Positions 35,499-48,775 of a DNA stretch of 64,000 bases are shown here, one piece after another. The position numbers were made by a program, and so were the translations under genes. Position 1 is the first letter of the stretch; the number at the start of each line of letters is the position of its first letter. Location: the NCBI GenBank assembly GCA_016808115.1, contig JAEQBH010000890.1, forward strand, positions 310,001-374,000. Direction: 5' to 3'. The notes under the pieces were generated by a model. The model made no database searches. It was not told the DNA's origin and was given only the letters and a program-made list of their open reading frames with translations. This DNA is from Tetrastigma voinierianum. Its lineage: Eukaryota; Streptophyta; Magnoliopsida; Vitales; Vitaceae.

Positions 35499-37005
35499 AA
35501 TAAAATACAAAACTCAACAAAAACCCATCCAAGACCCCAGTGAAGCCAAACCCGTCTAAACAAAGAGAGGTAGATTGCCTTGTGTTTGCCCAAAACCGAG
35601 CTAAGGGTCTGGCAAATTTTTAATCGGCCAATCAAGCCCTAGGTTCGCCTACTGGTATCCACACACGGTGAAGCCGATAACCTCCAAGGCAACGGTCTCG
35701 CAACGGGTCCAAGTGCTAGTCAAGTCCTGATTCGAAGAGGAAGCCAAAACCCGGGTCTCTCAATCTCTAGAACACTTTCTTTGGAGATGAGAGAACACAC
35801 TTTGGCCTCTTTCTCATGAACACTCTATTTTCTTAAAAGAGCATCATCATACAATTAAGGTTTCCATAACATTCTATTTATAGGAAAACCCCATCCTTTG
35901 AAAAGACCAAAATGCCCCTTACTTGGCAGTGATGATAGGTTGCTACTATCCCCATGCTATGGCGTCTCACACCAATAAAGTCAAGTATCGTGTCAAACTT
36001 ATTATTTCTTGCAGGGCTTTAACATCCCGACTCCACTAATCTCGTGATATTTCATTCATGAGAATTAACCTCATATTTAGATCATGATCCAGTCTGTTAT
36101 CACCTAATAATTTTCTGCAAGACCATAGGTTCAGTGTGGCCACTTGATTCAACCATTGAATTAAGCAAGTCAAGATTGATATCTATCAACACATCATGAC
36201 CCCCAATTGATCTGAGTCAAGTGGTCCGACCGCATACCCTTCCCATAGACAGCCATCGTGCAATTGGCCCTTTCACCAAACTATACCCTTTACTACCGGG
36301 GAGTCGGTAGCTACCACTTAATTAGCTATGCCACACCTATCCCAAGTGATAGTCAGATTCGGTCCTGGGATTCATCACTCAACCTTATGCACTCAAGACA
36401 CTCCTAAGACATTTTCACTATGGCCAGATTCCCGGCAACATTCCACAAGAGGCCTTAGTATACTCTCCTTATTGAGGCAAACCCTTTGTTGGCTACCAAT
36501 TACCTCCAACACCAAACTATACCCAATCCTCATCCAATGAGTGACCCCTAAGAGGCAACGTGGATCGAGGTCAGCACAGATCAAGATCCAAGATATCTCA
36601 GAGCACCTCAAGCTCTAAGGATACTTGCACCAACATATAGATAGAGATAATTATCAGCATTTAAATAGATGATCTCATATGATTGTCTTACTATAGGTCT
36701 CCATGTTATTTAGCTACTCTTAGCAAACATCCACACATGCCAACTCGATAAACTCTGATCACAGCTTTATAAGACTTACTTTATCCCAATCAAGGAGATG
36801 ACATGTTGTTGTACCGTCCTAGATCAACAATGTCCGGGGCCATATCCGATGACTAGGGATAATTTAGACACTAACATAATTGCACATGATAGAATCTTAT
36901 TATCATGATCCCATCATGATTTCCTTCATGCTATGTTACGTATCAACTACTTCATTAGATCGATTAAAGATCTATATCAATTAATGATAATTTACCGAAT
37001 TATCA
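35499..37005 (-). mobile_element. Solo LTR, probably copia, inside element X
   Basis: AGAAG at 35494-35498 and 37006-37010 flank a 1507 bp non-coding block that separates X gag from X protease. On the minus strand it starts TGATAATTCGG and contains a TATA box CCTATAAATAGAATG (about 35872-35886). The other end reads TATT instead of CA, so one terminus is altered. There is no coding domain, PBS or PPT. Copia rather than gypsy is suggested only by its length and its general LTR layout. Confidence 0.7.
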
Positions 37006-37009
37006 AGAA

Positions 37010-38710
37010 GCCTTATATATTAAATAATATGGCAGCATAACAGTGCTAATGGTGATTGCCTCTAGAGCACTTCTGAACATATGGTGGTATCCGCTAAGTG
37101 GTCTGACACGCCGCACTCTTTGCGGTTCCGCCGGACCGTTTAGCCATAGGAGCCTCGTCGACCGATTCCCATAACGGCGAATCCGAGAAATCACATTGAT
37201 TTCTCTCCCGTGGGTCATTGACGCCGAAGCTAGGGTCAGCCGACGAGGTGGTGGAGGAGGTGCCTGGTTCCTATCTTCTCGTAGACACATAATCCGCTGA
37301 GATGTCACCGCTGATTAGGGAACATTCAACCGAAGAATACTTGAGCCTGCGCCCATGATCTCTGTGCGGAACTCGCAGCACTTGGCAACATCTTTTGTCA
37401 GGGTCTGCCTCATTGAGATGCCCACCTTAAAAACTTCTCATGTTGCACCTCGTATAGGACTTGAGACACCGAGGCCGTCAGGGGGGTGAACTGCTGAGGT
37501 GGGTACCGCGGCCGCAGCCGGCCGGTGGGATCCAAGCTGGCCCCGAATGCTACCTTTTCTCTTTAAAGATCCATCTCCCGCCTCTATGTTCCTCCGTGGG
37601 ATCCGCCTTGGTCTCTTCTTCGCTTAGCTAAAGGTCCCGCTTCTCGCCCTGATTTTCTCCTCATAGCTGATACAGAGTTCCCACTTGCATTTACCTGTGG
37701 CCTCCCACCGTCGATGTATTTTTCACATTTTTGAAAATACACCTTTCGCTTATGCTTGTTTTGAGGGTTCTTCGAGGTGGAGAACATTAGGTCTTTGACT
37801 ATATGTTTAAATTCGCGATAAAGGCGTGATGGTAAATTTCACCCTGATACCTACTTTAATGATTCCGAGTCGAACCTCCGAAAGCAAGACCCCATCCTCC
37901 CCGTGGCCCTTGCTTTACTCGTCATATGCCAGTAGCTCTACTTTCCAGGTGCATCATCCCCATTCGATGAAGTGGGATACGAAGCTGTTGAGAGTTACCC
38001 TAATAATAGAGATTAAGGCTGAAGGAGCCTATTGAACCACGTGCCAATCGAGGCCTTAGCGCGTGATGGCAGAGGATAGAACACGCACCTGGGTCCTTGC
38101 ATCCGTGCACTCAACTGAGTCTCAGAAAAGGAGGTGGTCTACATGATCCTTTCATTCCGCCGCCTCTGATCTGCAGATCCCGGGAGAAGAGGGAAGTGGT
38201 GTGAACCCGCCATGAACCTGTGGGATTCCCTTTGCTATACTAGAGCAACCATGGAGACTGGGGCTCGACCTTTTACAGCCTCCTTCATGTGGCTGAGCTC
38301 TTATCGATGTCCCGGGAATCGCCGCCTCCTGCAAGATTGTTCCCTTCCCCGCCGATAAGGGGTCGTCTATCATCTCCTGGGCTATTCCTTCCGTGCACCC
38401 TCATTGCGACCATCTCCTGGGGTATGTGGGCCGCCCCCGGTCCAAGAGAGCCTCTCTTCCTTGTCAACGTCTTGAAACCTTCGGAGGGCGTTGCACCTGT
38501 CTGGTGAGTTCCGCCAACTCCCTTAGCAGACGCTCATTGACGAGACAGAGTGCCTCCATCTCATTGCTAGCGGCGTGAAGAGTTTCGAGAGCGTCTCCTA
38601 GTTGTCTGCTGTCAACACTGGCCCCGCCGGGTCTTGAGTCCTTCGGGGTTACGCGTGGACTCCTATCATGGTTTAGAATGGATAACATTGGTTGATTTGG
38701 CACCCGGGCT
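37010..38710 (-). pseudogene. gag: gag of element X (broken)
   Basis: On the minus strand, the N-terminal part (38703-38464) has a leucine-rich helix, CLVNERLLRELAELTRQVQ, typical of the gag coiled coil. A central part near 37787-37700 reads MFSTSKNPQNKHKRKVYFQKCEKYI in outline (NPP-like loop, then QKYI), the end of the capsid-like domain. The C-terminal part at 37308-37150 holds HGREINVIS, the conserved phrase just before the protease in Tat elements. Stops lie between the pieces and no complete ORF remains. Confidence 0.65.
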
Positions 38711-38732
38711 TGTTTTGTAAAGGAACGGGCCG

Positions 38733-38753
38733 TTCTTATAGACGACGCCTAAA
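38733..38753 (-). other. PBS of element X
   Basis: On the minus strand, directly after the 5' LTR, AGGCGTCGTCTATAAGAACG resembles the TGGCGCCGTCTGTGGGAAC-type PBS of Tat elements; the differences are mostly C-to-T and G-to-A changes. Confidence 0.6.
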
Positions 38754-38755
38754 CC

Positions 38756-39174
38756 TGATAAAGCCATCAATATCGGCCGAGATTGTCGACCGGGCCTGGC
38801 TTAAACCTTCAGTCGATCCGCGACCTGCATTTAATTCAACTTCAGAAAGAGACAGGGGTGGTCCGCTGGGAGTGTTGTCAAGCAGCCCGAGGTTTCAAGT
38901 CAGTTTCTTTCTTATGAAAAGGAAGAAAATCAATTGTCGATGGTTTTGTGATTGCGTACCTTCTTCTGGAATTGATCCAGATGACGCGGGGTGATCACGA
39001 TGACTTTCCTCGATAGAATTCCGAGATACAACATCTTCCCAATAGAACCTTCCTATCGCCAACTCGAATATTAAAGGATATCAGCCATGATCGTGAGAAA
39101 TCCTTCCTCCCTCGTAATGAGTGGAGCGGATCATGAGACAGTACTTTATACATCTCGCCGGTGTGGATGGTGGA
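38756..39174 (-). mobile_element. 5' LTR of element X, inner part
   Basis: Starts TGATAAAGCC on the + strand next to the PBS. It aligns with 26640-27345 of the 3' LTR and breaks off after GGATGGTGGA, exactly where element Z begins. The missing continuation (CCATCCATACC) resumes at 57142. Confidence 0.75.
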
Positions 39175-42100
39175 TGTGACGCCCAAAACCCTGGGTTTGA
39201 TGCGTGCGATATTTTTTATTTTGGAATGAACAAAGGTCCACAACAAAGGTTAGTGGAATAGCGAGATCCAAAACGCTGACCCAACTCAAACAAACCAAAG
39301 GCACATTGCGCAAAGAAAATCGGCACGGCAGACGCAGAGCCATGTCGCACGCATAAGTTGTCGTGTCACCACGCTGGGCCCGGTCACCGCGCGTTGTGGG
39401 CGCAGACCGCGACCTTGCAGTCGGTGCTTGTTGCGACACCATGGGCCTGAAGAGATTAACCTTCCCTGCACGCCTGTGCCCGGTCGACACCAAATCCGTG
39501 TCGCGACGTTCTTTAACTAAGCCATGTCGCGACACCCACCGAGGGCCTGAACACCAAATGCTCCTTAAAGGGAAGTTTTCAATTATGTCGCGACACCAAG
39601 GGCGTGTTGCGACCCCAACTGCCTAACCCATGTCATGACATGAGGTTCAGTAGTCATGTATCAAGAACCAGAATTGGTCAGTTCAAAGTATGTCGCGATT
39701 ATTTCAAAACTGATGTCACCTCAGTTTAAGAAGAACTAAAGTTGTGCACGCTGGGCCGCATCCGCCCTCACAAGATGGCAGATCGTGTCAGCGCCCAAAT
39801 GTTGCAGTTTTAGCGCGTGCTCAAGCCTCCTACCTATCATGAATCTCAAAGTCGGGTTAAGTACCTGGGGTTTAAATGGGTGTATCCCATTCTAGCTTCT
39901 CCCTTGCACTTTTCTTTTCTTTTCGTTCTACCCACTATAAAACCAAATAAAATTACCTTATTGCTATAAAGGCTACTAAACCATGGAAAACTCACCAAAT
40001 GTATATGTTATGCTGCTGAGTAATTCTACAATTTGTTTTAATACAATTATCCAAAACTGTATTTTACCCACTTGCAAAGTAAAATAAGGCCAAGCCATCT
40101 CGCCTAAGGCAGCCCTGACAAGGCCCCATCCCTAGGTGCACCTTCAGTACCTGAAAAGGGGGGTCCCACGACGGGGTGAACAATGCCCAGTAGTTGAATC
40201 CTCCTACCAGGGCTACTCCCCACCTAAAATGCACATGCAATGGCACAACACAAACATCCACATTCCATATAATTTACAATTCACACATGGAATGACTTAT
40301 ATCATGCATGAGATGTTTTCATGCCCATATCTCGAGTCACTCACCGACTCCCTCACACATGCCTATGCTGCAGATTAAATCATCAATCGGTAGTGTCGTA
40401 ATGACACCATAACGAGCCCTTGCCGCCACTTAACATTCACGCGCGCCAATGGGTAACCTAATCCTCGAGTCAACCCCAACTCCTATCACCCAATTAGGAA
40501 GTCTAAGATAACCCATGACTAGGTGTTTTCTTTGGGCAAGAACTTTCGGCCTTCACACTACTTGCTCTTCACACTCACACGTAACTTTTCTGATAGAATC
40601 CACGAGTCTCTCACACTCCATACAGACCTTTCTGATATTACCATGGGCCCTTACACCTAAATTCCAGCCACTTCAGGGGATTAACAACTCCCCTCTTCTT
40701 GCCAAGCCTCAATAACACATTAATTCTATTTGCTTGAGTAGAGACTTAAACCATGGCCTGCTTATAGGATGTTGTTCGAAACACAAGCTCATCAAGAGAT
40801 TCACATCATTTAATGATGAACAACCATACCATGCACCCACACCTCAGGACGCCCAAAACTGAACCGTTGACAACCCGTCAGTCCCAAAGGAATATTTGTG
40901 GATGTCGGCACCCGACACCACTATGAAAATCGCGCAGTCTCCTTTGCACTGTGAGTCTACTCCAAGGTACAAAATGATAAACCTGAACAATTAACAATAA
41001 CCACACCAGTCAGAGACAATTAAATGGAGAGAAATGGCCACTAAATCTGTATGCATCAATACTCATCAAATACATATCAAATTATATAACATAGCCGAAG
41101 AGTTACATTACTTATATAATGATATATTAAAACCCTTGTGGTTTTAATGTTACGTATACAACGAAGATACCAAAGCCACAACCCGGCTTTCTTAAAGGAC
41201 ATGTAATTCTAGAGCGCTTCGCCCTCATGCACACTCTATACCTGAAATGGTGATCCCTCGACAGGTGAGCAAAGCCCAGTAGTGATAATTTCTTACATGG
41301 GTTACTCCTCACCTGGGTGCAATACTTACGGCAAACAATCACATTCAAGTAATTTATGAACCTACTCTGAATGTCTACATGCCTAAACCATCTGAAGCCC
41401 CCACCACTCAATGATGTCAAGTTTTCAATATGCGAATAAAATATCCAAGCCACAAATGCAAAAAGCCTTGTTCTTGAAAACTTACTACCTAGTGCTTCAG
41501 TACATTGATTCACTTCTCCGAGGCGAATTAATGGATAATCCTCTCAAATTGTCAGTGAACTCTCATCCGGCGTGATCCGTTGGATCGCCCCTTCAGCGGT
41601 AATATCCTTTTCTAAAAATCTTCCGTCGAAATTCCTTCACAAACATTTCCATTTTTTTTGTTTCATTTCATGTCATGCACTCACTCCCAATATCAACGCG
41701 GCTCGCTGCATATGGAATGCATGATGCCAATTCCAACACATCTATGCTAATATATTCACATGCATATATTAACATAATTAAATCACATAAAACATTAGCA
41801 AGTAAATTCACAATCAATTACACCAAAATTAGCTCATATGGGCTAATTAACAAACACAGCAATTCATTTTGAATCACTCAACCAAACACATTTTCACATC
41901 AAAAATTTCGTGAACACTATTCACACAGCAAGAAACCCTCCGGTTACCGCTCACGACCACACAAGAGAGAATTTTCTCCACTCTGCTCAAAAGCTTTTGA
42001 GAACGAATTTACGCTTAAACAGTTTCTCGTAACATTCCTAACCATTTACATACTTAGCCAAAGATTAACACAAGTAGGAAAAGATCCCTGTACTGAGTTG

Positions 42101-43884
42101 TCGACCCACCAAATTGGTGCCCACGGTACTCCCTCATCAGAAAATTTTTACTTTTTGCTCAGTCGAAAAACCCAATATCAGATTAACTCGGAATTTAGAA
42201 TGTTTCTAAAATTCAAATTGCATAGCCACCGCCTCCACTGGTCTGGGGCCTATCGCACGTTTTTGTGCTCAGCCTCTTTGAGAAGAAGAATATTCAATGC
42301 TATTTCTATTATCATTAACAATTCATTTAATTCCCATCATGTCCCTTCTTTTAGATTTTTGACACTTGGCACTATCTAGGCCGTCCATTTCCATCATCTA
42401 TCTACTCATGAAACATGTGTCACATGAGTACATGTAGTGGATGACTTTTGTCACATCACATGTCTCTCAAACCCGTTTTACGGCACCCGACACCCGGTGT
42501 CTCGAAAAACGTAAAATTCCGACCGTCTCGGAATTCGACGAAATTCGACGTGGTAGCTAGATTTCGCGAGACGATTCCAAATAAAGGAAACTGTCATCCA
42601 AGATCTAGAAAATTTTGGATTTTTAATGTAAAATGACCATTTTAATTCTTTTTCCGAAAATTGAATTTTCGCCCTTACACACCCACCTCAACGTGATGTA
42701 CCCCAAAGACATGAATGCACGAATGCCAATTCATATATTCCTTTGTTACACAATTATATTCCATATAATTCAAACGTCATGTTAACACATCAAATTAGCA
42801 TGCATTAACCTATTCATGCCACATATCAATCCGCTATTACATGGACATCACAAAGTTACTACCAATTCGAGTAATGATACACATAATAATTCCTGTGCCC
42901 AGCGGTGACACACTTGTCCACGATCGGGTTTCCAATGAGCCATGTAATGGCCTCAATCATGAACAACTATGTGTCATTCATTTGTCAAATAATGACACAC
43001 AAACAACTCAATCATGTTATTCAACTACCAAGCAATAACATGCAAATAATTTCTCATGAACCATCTTGGTCCAAAAATCCCGGACTATTTTTAATGTGTC
43101 TCCAAAACTACCCATGAGTCGTCATGGCAAAATTTCTAGTCAAGCACTCTGCTCCACTTTGTGGAACCGAAATCCATGCCCTTTTTCCGGCCTTACAACA
43201 CCCTAAACCATTTTCATGGCCTTTTAAACAAGAAGTAACCAAGTAGGAGAAAACCCCTACCTCCCGAAGTTGTCGAAACTCCACAATACCGGCACCCACG
43301 TGTAGTTCTTGTAGTGGGGATCAACTTTGCCTCTTGTCTTGCCAGGAACCACCAGTCCGATTGCCAGGAAACTTAGAGAGAAGTGAGAGCTTCTCGCTTT
43401 AGAATTTCTCCCCCACGTTCGGTTGGCTTCCTTCTCTCTCCTTTTTCCCTCCTAAATCGGTTGGGTCAAGGTTGGTCAAGTGGGATGTCCTCTCACTTGC
43501 CACTTGTCCAATTCTCATTGGCTCATAGGATTACACCTTATTCTCTCATCCATCTACCATGGATTTATACCCAATGGCATGATGCCATGTGTCTCATGTG
43601 AGCCCCATTTGGCTCATTGTTTGACTCACTGACATCTTGACACGTGGCTTAATGTGAGCCACTCAACACCTACCATGTGTCATCCGACACCCTACGTCTT
43701 GAAAAACATGCAATTCCGATTGTCTCGGAATCCAACGAAATTCGACTTGGTAGTTAGATTTTGTGAGACAACTTCAACGGTGAAGTCCGTTTCGTCATTC
43801 GAGATCTAGAAAATTTCCGATTTTTGGACCGAAATTACCATTTTAAACTTTCAAGGAAAATTTTAGATTTTCCGGGGTTTCACA
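39175..43884 (-). mobile_element. 3' LTR of element Z, interrupted by a solo LTR
   Basis: On the + strand it runs from TGTGACGCCC to GGGGTTTCACA, so in element sense TGTGAAACCCC...GGGCGTCACA. It matches the other Z LTR: AAACCAAATAAAATTACCTTATTGCTA at 39940 matches 55124, and CCATATAATTCAAACG at 42763 matches 56083. The block 40839-42679 is a later insertion. A cluster of TCGCGA palindromes lies at 39490-39700. Confidence 0.8.
40839..42679 (-). mobile_element. Solo chromovirus-type LTR inside the Z LTR
   Basis: CACCC at 40834-40838 and 42680-42684 is a perfect 5 bp target duplication. Leaving the block out restores GCACCC/ACCTCAACGTGATGTACCCC, which aligns with the uninterrupted Z LTR at 56005-56030. 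In minus sense it starts TGTAAGGGCGAAAATTC and its end carries GGGCGTCC, a variant of the family end. It is 1841 bp and non-coding. Confidence 0.8.
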
Positions 43885-43920
43885 TTCTCCCACCCTTAAA
43901 AGAATTTCATCCCGAAATTC
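43885..43920 (-). other. Polypurine tract and internal end of element Z
   Basis: On the minus strand GAATTTCGGGATGAAATTC is followed by TTTTAAGGGTGGGAGAA and then the LTR start TGTGAAACC, the usual chromovirus arrangement. Confidence 0.8.
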
Positions 43921-43979
43921 CACACACATATGCATTACTTACATGCATACGCAATCTATTATTAATAAATCAAATCGTA

Positions 43980-45430
43980 GTCGCATGATAACCCGCCTTA
44001 AGGTTTCCATCATCGACAACCCGATGGGCTGTCAACTCATTCATGTCAAGAATGACATCCAAATCCGATGTGTCTACCACCCGAAGGTCCACCATGAGCA
44101 AGATCCCTGAGATCTCTGACTCACAATCCTAACCTATCAGGTCAACTCTCACCTTAGATCCTAGGGGAGAACATCCATACAACGGATTTTCCAGAGGCCT
44201 CAACCTCTAAGCTCAAATCTATCACATAAGATGCAACAATGAAGAATATGATGCATCCTAATTAAACACTTTATGAGCGTGAACGCATCAGATATCAAAG
44301 TTGATCAAGAAGTTCACCTACGGTACCACGGGACCTCTACCTCTCAGGATAATCCCGTCTCATGTGCCTAGGCTGGCGATAATAGTAATATATCATTTGC
44401 CCCGTCTGGCTAGAAGTCTCTACACTTCAACAGCCGCCTTGACTCGACCAAAAATTCCGGCCCCCTCTCGGTCTGTCGATGCGAAGGCAGCCGAACCTAC
44501 ATCTGACATCGGGGTTCCTCTGATCCACATTGAGGTGTGGAGGAATGAACTGTGCCTATGCAAACCCCACTGAGGTTTGGGGTTGCACTGTTCCGAAACC
44601 TTGGGATCCCTACCTCTAGGGGCAGTCCCACCTCATATGTCCAGGCTGACGGCAATAGAAACATGCCATTGACCTTGGCCTGCCTGCATTCCTGGGTGCT
44701 TATGACGTAAGTCCTTCGCCTCCTTTCTCCTCGAAGAAGGCTGATCCTCCTTCCTCTCCCACTTAGTACCGTGATCTCGAATACTGTATGCCCTTATCTC
44801 TTTCTACGCCTGTCTCCAACCACATAGTCTATGTCCCGTAGGTAGAGGCTCACACACCCACCCGAATGGACAACGCCGCAGCTCAAATCTCCTGACTTTG
44901 GCCAGATCTGTGGCCACATAGTCATCAGCGTAACGAGCGAACTCAATAAACTTAGCCACGTACTCCATCATTGTCATCGTTCCTTGCCTCAGCTGTAGGA
45001 ACTCCTGGGCCTTCGCATGTCCAACAGTGGCCAGAAAATACTTGCTCATAAAGAGCCCATGAACTGGCCTGTCATTGCCTAAGTCCAGAGGTCTGCAAGG
45101 CCTAATCCCACCACACACTTAGTCTCACCCTCCTCTAGCTGAACGCCAGCCTAGTCCGATCTCGGGTCGCGGAGGTAACATCCATAGCCTCCACTTTTCA
45201 ATCATCGGAACTAATGGCCCACCATCTGGATCTCCTCCCGTGAATATCTGCAGACGATGTGCCCCAACTGGAGGTTAATTGACCTCCCCTCGACTACCAG
45301 TCGCACTAGCATGTGTGGTGGCAGCAACAGAACCCCAATGCCCTCAACAAAGGCCTGCTGAGTCAACATCGTGTTGCTTCGCTAGCACCTCGTGATGACC
45401 TATACGTCCCTCACCTCGACTGTCATCTAC
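43980..45430 (-). pseudogene. gag: gag and protease end of element Z (broken)
   Basis: On the minus strand, the gag core is best seen at 45060-44890: YFLATVGHAKAQEFLQLRQG, then TMMEYVAKFIEFARYADDYV, then TDLAKVRRFE, all typical of chromoviral gag. Two zinc knuckles follow. The one near 44623-44666 is intact (CFYCRQPGHMRWDC, CX2CX4HX4C). The one near 44340-44388 has lost its cysteines to tyrosine (YYYRQPRHMRRDY). Around 44012-44094 comes DTSDLDVILDMNELTAHRVV, the C-terminal strand of the protease. The PPT follows about 100 bp later, so RT, RNase H and integrase have been deleted. Frames are broken. Confidence 0.75.
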
Positions 45431-45875
45431 ATGCCAAATGGTAACAAACTTTATTTAATTTCATTCCAGTCTAACTAGTAATGCACATGCCAATTACTAA
45501 TAGACTTGACAACTATGAACTGGCCCGTTCATCACCTAAGTGGCGCTAATTGCCAACCACTCCTTTTTACTTATTTCAATAAAATTCAAAACTTTCATTC
45601 ATTTCATTTTCCGAACCCCTAAGGTTATGGTTCCTAACCTTAGCATTCCACTTTTCCTGTATACATTTTACCATGCATGTAAATTCCCCCGCGCAATACC
45701 CGCGCAATCACATTTCCCATATACATCATACCTGTATATGTCTTTCCACACAATTTGTAACACACAATCACACAATCACAAACATGGAACACATATCCGA
45801 ACACAACATGAAACACACCTTGTATGCAGTGGTCTAAACCCATCCCATGAACTCCTAAGTATTAGTGTACCTAAA

Positions 45876-45889
45876 CTCCGATATCCAGT
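45876..45889 (-). other. PBS-like site of element Z
   Basis: On the minus strand TGTCACA is followed by ACTGGATATCGGAG, a decayed TGGTATCAGAG-type site. A better LTR end by comparison with the other LTR would be near 45973, so 45890-45972 remains ambiguous. Confidence 0.5.
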
Positions 45890-46385
45890 TGTGACACCGG
45901 TATCAAAACCATACTTATGGCCAAACCCGTTAAGCTCCCAAGGTAATCATTTACCTTAGCCCGACGTCACGTTGAGACGCCTCAACCCGTTTTTTTAACA
46001 ACAACAAGAATGGTCCATGAATGAAGATCCAAAACAAGATCAAACTCAAAACTGAACCACTGCATATTTAAAGAGCGAACATCACATAGTTCAGCACTTA
46101 GCGTCGCGCGGCGACGCTGTCGCACACCGCGCCGCTAAGCTACCAATGTAATCTTGCACGCCTCGGCCCGGTCAGCGCGACACCAAGGGTCGGTTCTGAC
46201 TTTTCCCCGCCACGCCTGGTCACATTGGGGAATCCAGCGTCGCGACAACCTTTTAACCAAGCCATGTCGCGACACCCACTATGGGTCGTAACACCAAAAT
46301 GCCCCTGAGTGCAGCCAACCATGTCACAACACCAAGGGTATCGTAATTTACCGTTTCCAACCTATGTCGGCATGAGGTTCATGTT

Positions 46386-47789
46386 GTTAGTGATACGTTT
46401 CAGCCTAGTGCATATATACGTCGGCTATATGTTTATATACATGATTATTTTATCTTGTTATTTAAATTACAGTTTAACTCTGATAAAATAAGATCCTCGA
46501 ATAGTCGGGCTCGCTTTATGTCATCAAGTATGTGACTTGATAGTAAACCTTAAGGCATAAGAACACTATTCTAAATAGTCCGCAGCTTGATCATTATCAG
46601 GAATAATGAAGTATGACTAATATGTTTTCGGTAAAAGACCACGGTCGGTCTGCGAACATAAGATGTTACTCAGAACATAAATACATGTTAAGTTCATGTT
46701 ATTGGACTGACCCGCTATGAGAAATACTACATGGATTATGTCATCAGTAATTTCACGTGTATATGAGCTCTGAGTCCTTCGATTCAACTCACCATGGATT
46801 CCTACATGAGGAACTTCGTGTCTTGACGTAGCTTAATGACGTCTTTAACAGGATGGTAATATAGGCTATGGTTGGGCATGCAGTAAATCATGTGGAGGAA
46901 TGTGAGTGATAGTGAAGGAATTTGTCCCGCTCTTAATTGAGTGAGATGTCTATTAGCCTCTTGATAAGTAAGATTGAGAAATGCATGGCCGTGCTAGAAT
47001 GAGATTGATAGGAGTTATCAATATCATTTGTTTAGTCAGTCTACTTGAGAATCAAGAAACGATTAAGTTGTATAAAGATGACTTCATTCATGCTTTGTGC
47101 TTAATCGAGACATCGTGTGACAAAGGACTAATACCATACTATGGTAAGGTTTTTCGAGTCATCGAATTCACTTGATTTAGGTAGTTATAATGTCTTGCTA
47201 GAGACCACTATAACTTGTGGGCTTAGAATATGATTCGGGCCCGCTACCCATACTGGAAGTTAACCCAGGCCGCCACATAAGAATGAGCTATAATGGGATG
47301 TTAGAGCGTGCCTCTCTTTAGCCTGATTGTTTGCTCGCTTCTCCAAGCCCATTAATTGTTAATGGAATTGGTTTAAATTGCTTGAATAAAAGGGTTTGGG
47401 AGCTTGATATAACATGGGTTTATCATCTAAAAGAAGAAGGTTCTTTCAAGTGGGCATTTTTAGGGACTTCTTTTTAGAGTTTGAAGACACTAAGGTGTCT
47501 TTGGTTTTATGACAAAGACTCATCATAAGGTGCTACACATCCATCCCATCCATTAGTCGCTCAGGTGGATACCTTGAGCGCTTGCACACTACATCATCTT
47601 CGCTCGCTGTCATTGATCGCTTCCCGTTTGTGTCGCTGTATAAATCAAATCTAGACTAGCCTAAAAGATTCTGCCTACAAGAGGGGCATACTTCCTTTGA
47701 CTATTGCTAGTTTTATCAAACCGCTGGATCCCTTATGCAATTCACATAAAATTTTTTATTTCCGCCAGCGCTTGCCATCGATTCCAACA
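46386..47789 (+). mobile_element. 5' LTR of the copia element
   Basis: 1404 bp with TG...CA ends. The stretch 46990-47175 differs from the 3' LTR by only about three bases, while neighbouring stretches differ heavily. The sequence after it (AGGGTCGTGAGCTA) is a poor match to the usual TGGTATCAGAGC PBS. Confidence 0.9.
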
Positions 47790-48227
47790 AGGGTCGTGAG
47801 CTACTTGCCAAGCTGGGTGAACCGATTTTTATATGTGATATAACGTGATATGTTTAGAAAAGCTCTAATAGGATTAGGACTGTTGATGATCATAATCAAA
47901 TTCTGAGTTCATAATTCTTGTGTTCTAATATGATTAGGACTGTTACAACTTAATATTAATTACATATTAAGCATGTCATATAAAATTTTATTAATACAGG
48001 ATCAAGTATATTATACATGTTGTTATGATCTTATTAATTGCATATTAAGTATGGATGTTACAGATTCTTATTAATTAATAGGATTGTTACATATTAAGTA
48101 TGGCTGTTACAGATTCTTATTAATTACATATTAAGTTTGGTCAAGCACAAAATTCTTATTATTAATTAATATCAGATCATATTAAGTAATGGCCTAAGTA
48201 TGTGATTCTACACCGCAGAGGATCAAG

Positions 48228-48390
48228 TGGCACATTAATGTTAGACATTAAGAATGGACTGCTATAGGGATTACTTTAACCGTAGGATCAAGTTACACAT
48301 TAATGTTAGACATTAAGAATGGATCGTTAAGGTGATTATCTTTAACGCAGACCGTTACACATTAATGTTAGACATTAAGATCGACTGTTA
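48228..48390 (+). repeat. Three tandem copies of a unit of about 65-75 bp
   Basis: Each copy contains CACATTAATGTTAGACATTAAGA, at about 48231, 48295 and 48358. Confidence 0.85.
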
Positions 48391-48775
48391 TATTATTACA
48401 ATATTACAGATTGTCTCAAATTAATGATGGACTGTTAGGATTAAGAGTAATCAGCATTACGAATTAATTAGAATTATTGAAGGATTAATTGATCAAGAAA
48501 TTCCGTGCATTAACTCACTATTAAGCTGTAAAATCATATCTTCTAGTGGCACTGCCTCGACCCGCCTGCTGAACCGCCAATGGATCATTCTACCACCAAA
48601 GATAGCGCCTGTAATGGTTTGTGATCAACGCCAATTAAAAGACCATATTCATAATCTGATTATGTGCTTAATGTGTTTATATTCAATTTGCATGGTGCAT
48701 ATCATGGCCCTTAGTTCCATGTGATTGGAAGGTATTAATTATGGGTTTGTAATTTAAATACGCTCAGAATGTTAA

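Noticed and set aside
46981..47175. 64-codon frame found nearly identical at 54032-54256, suggesting a conserved small protein
   Set aside because: The two copies are the same position of the two LTRs of the copia element; identity follows from LTR duplication.
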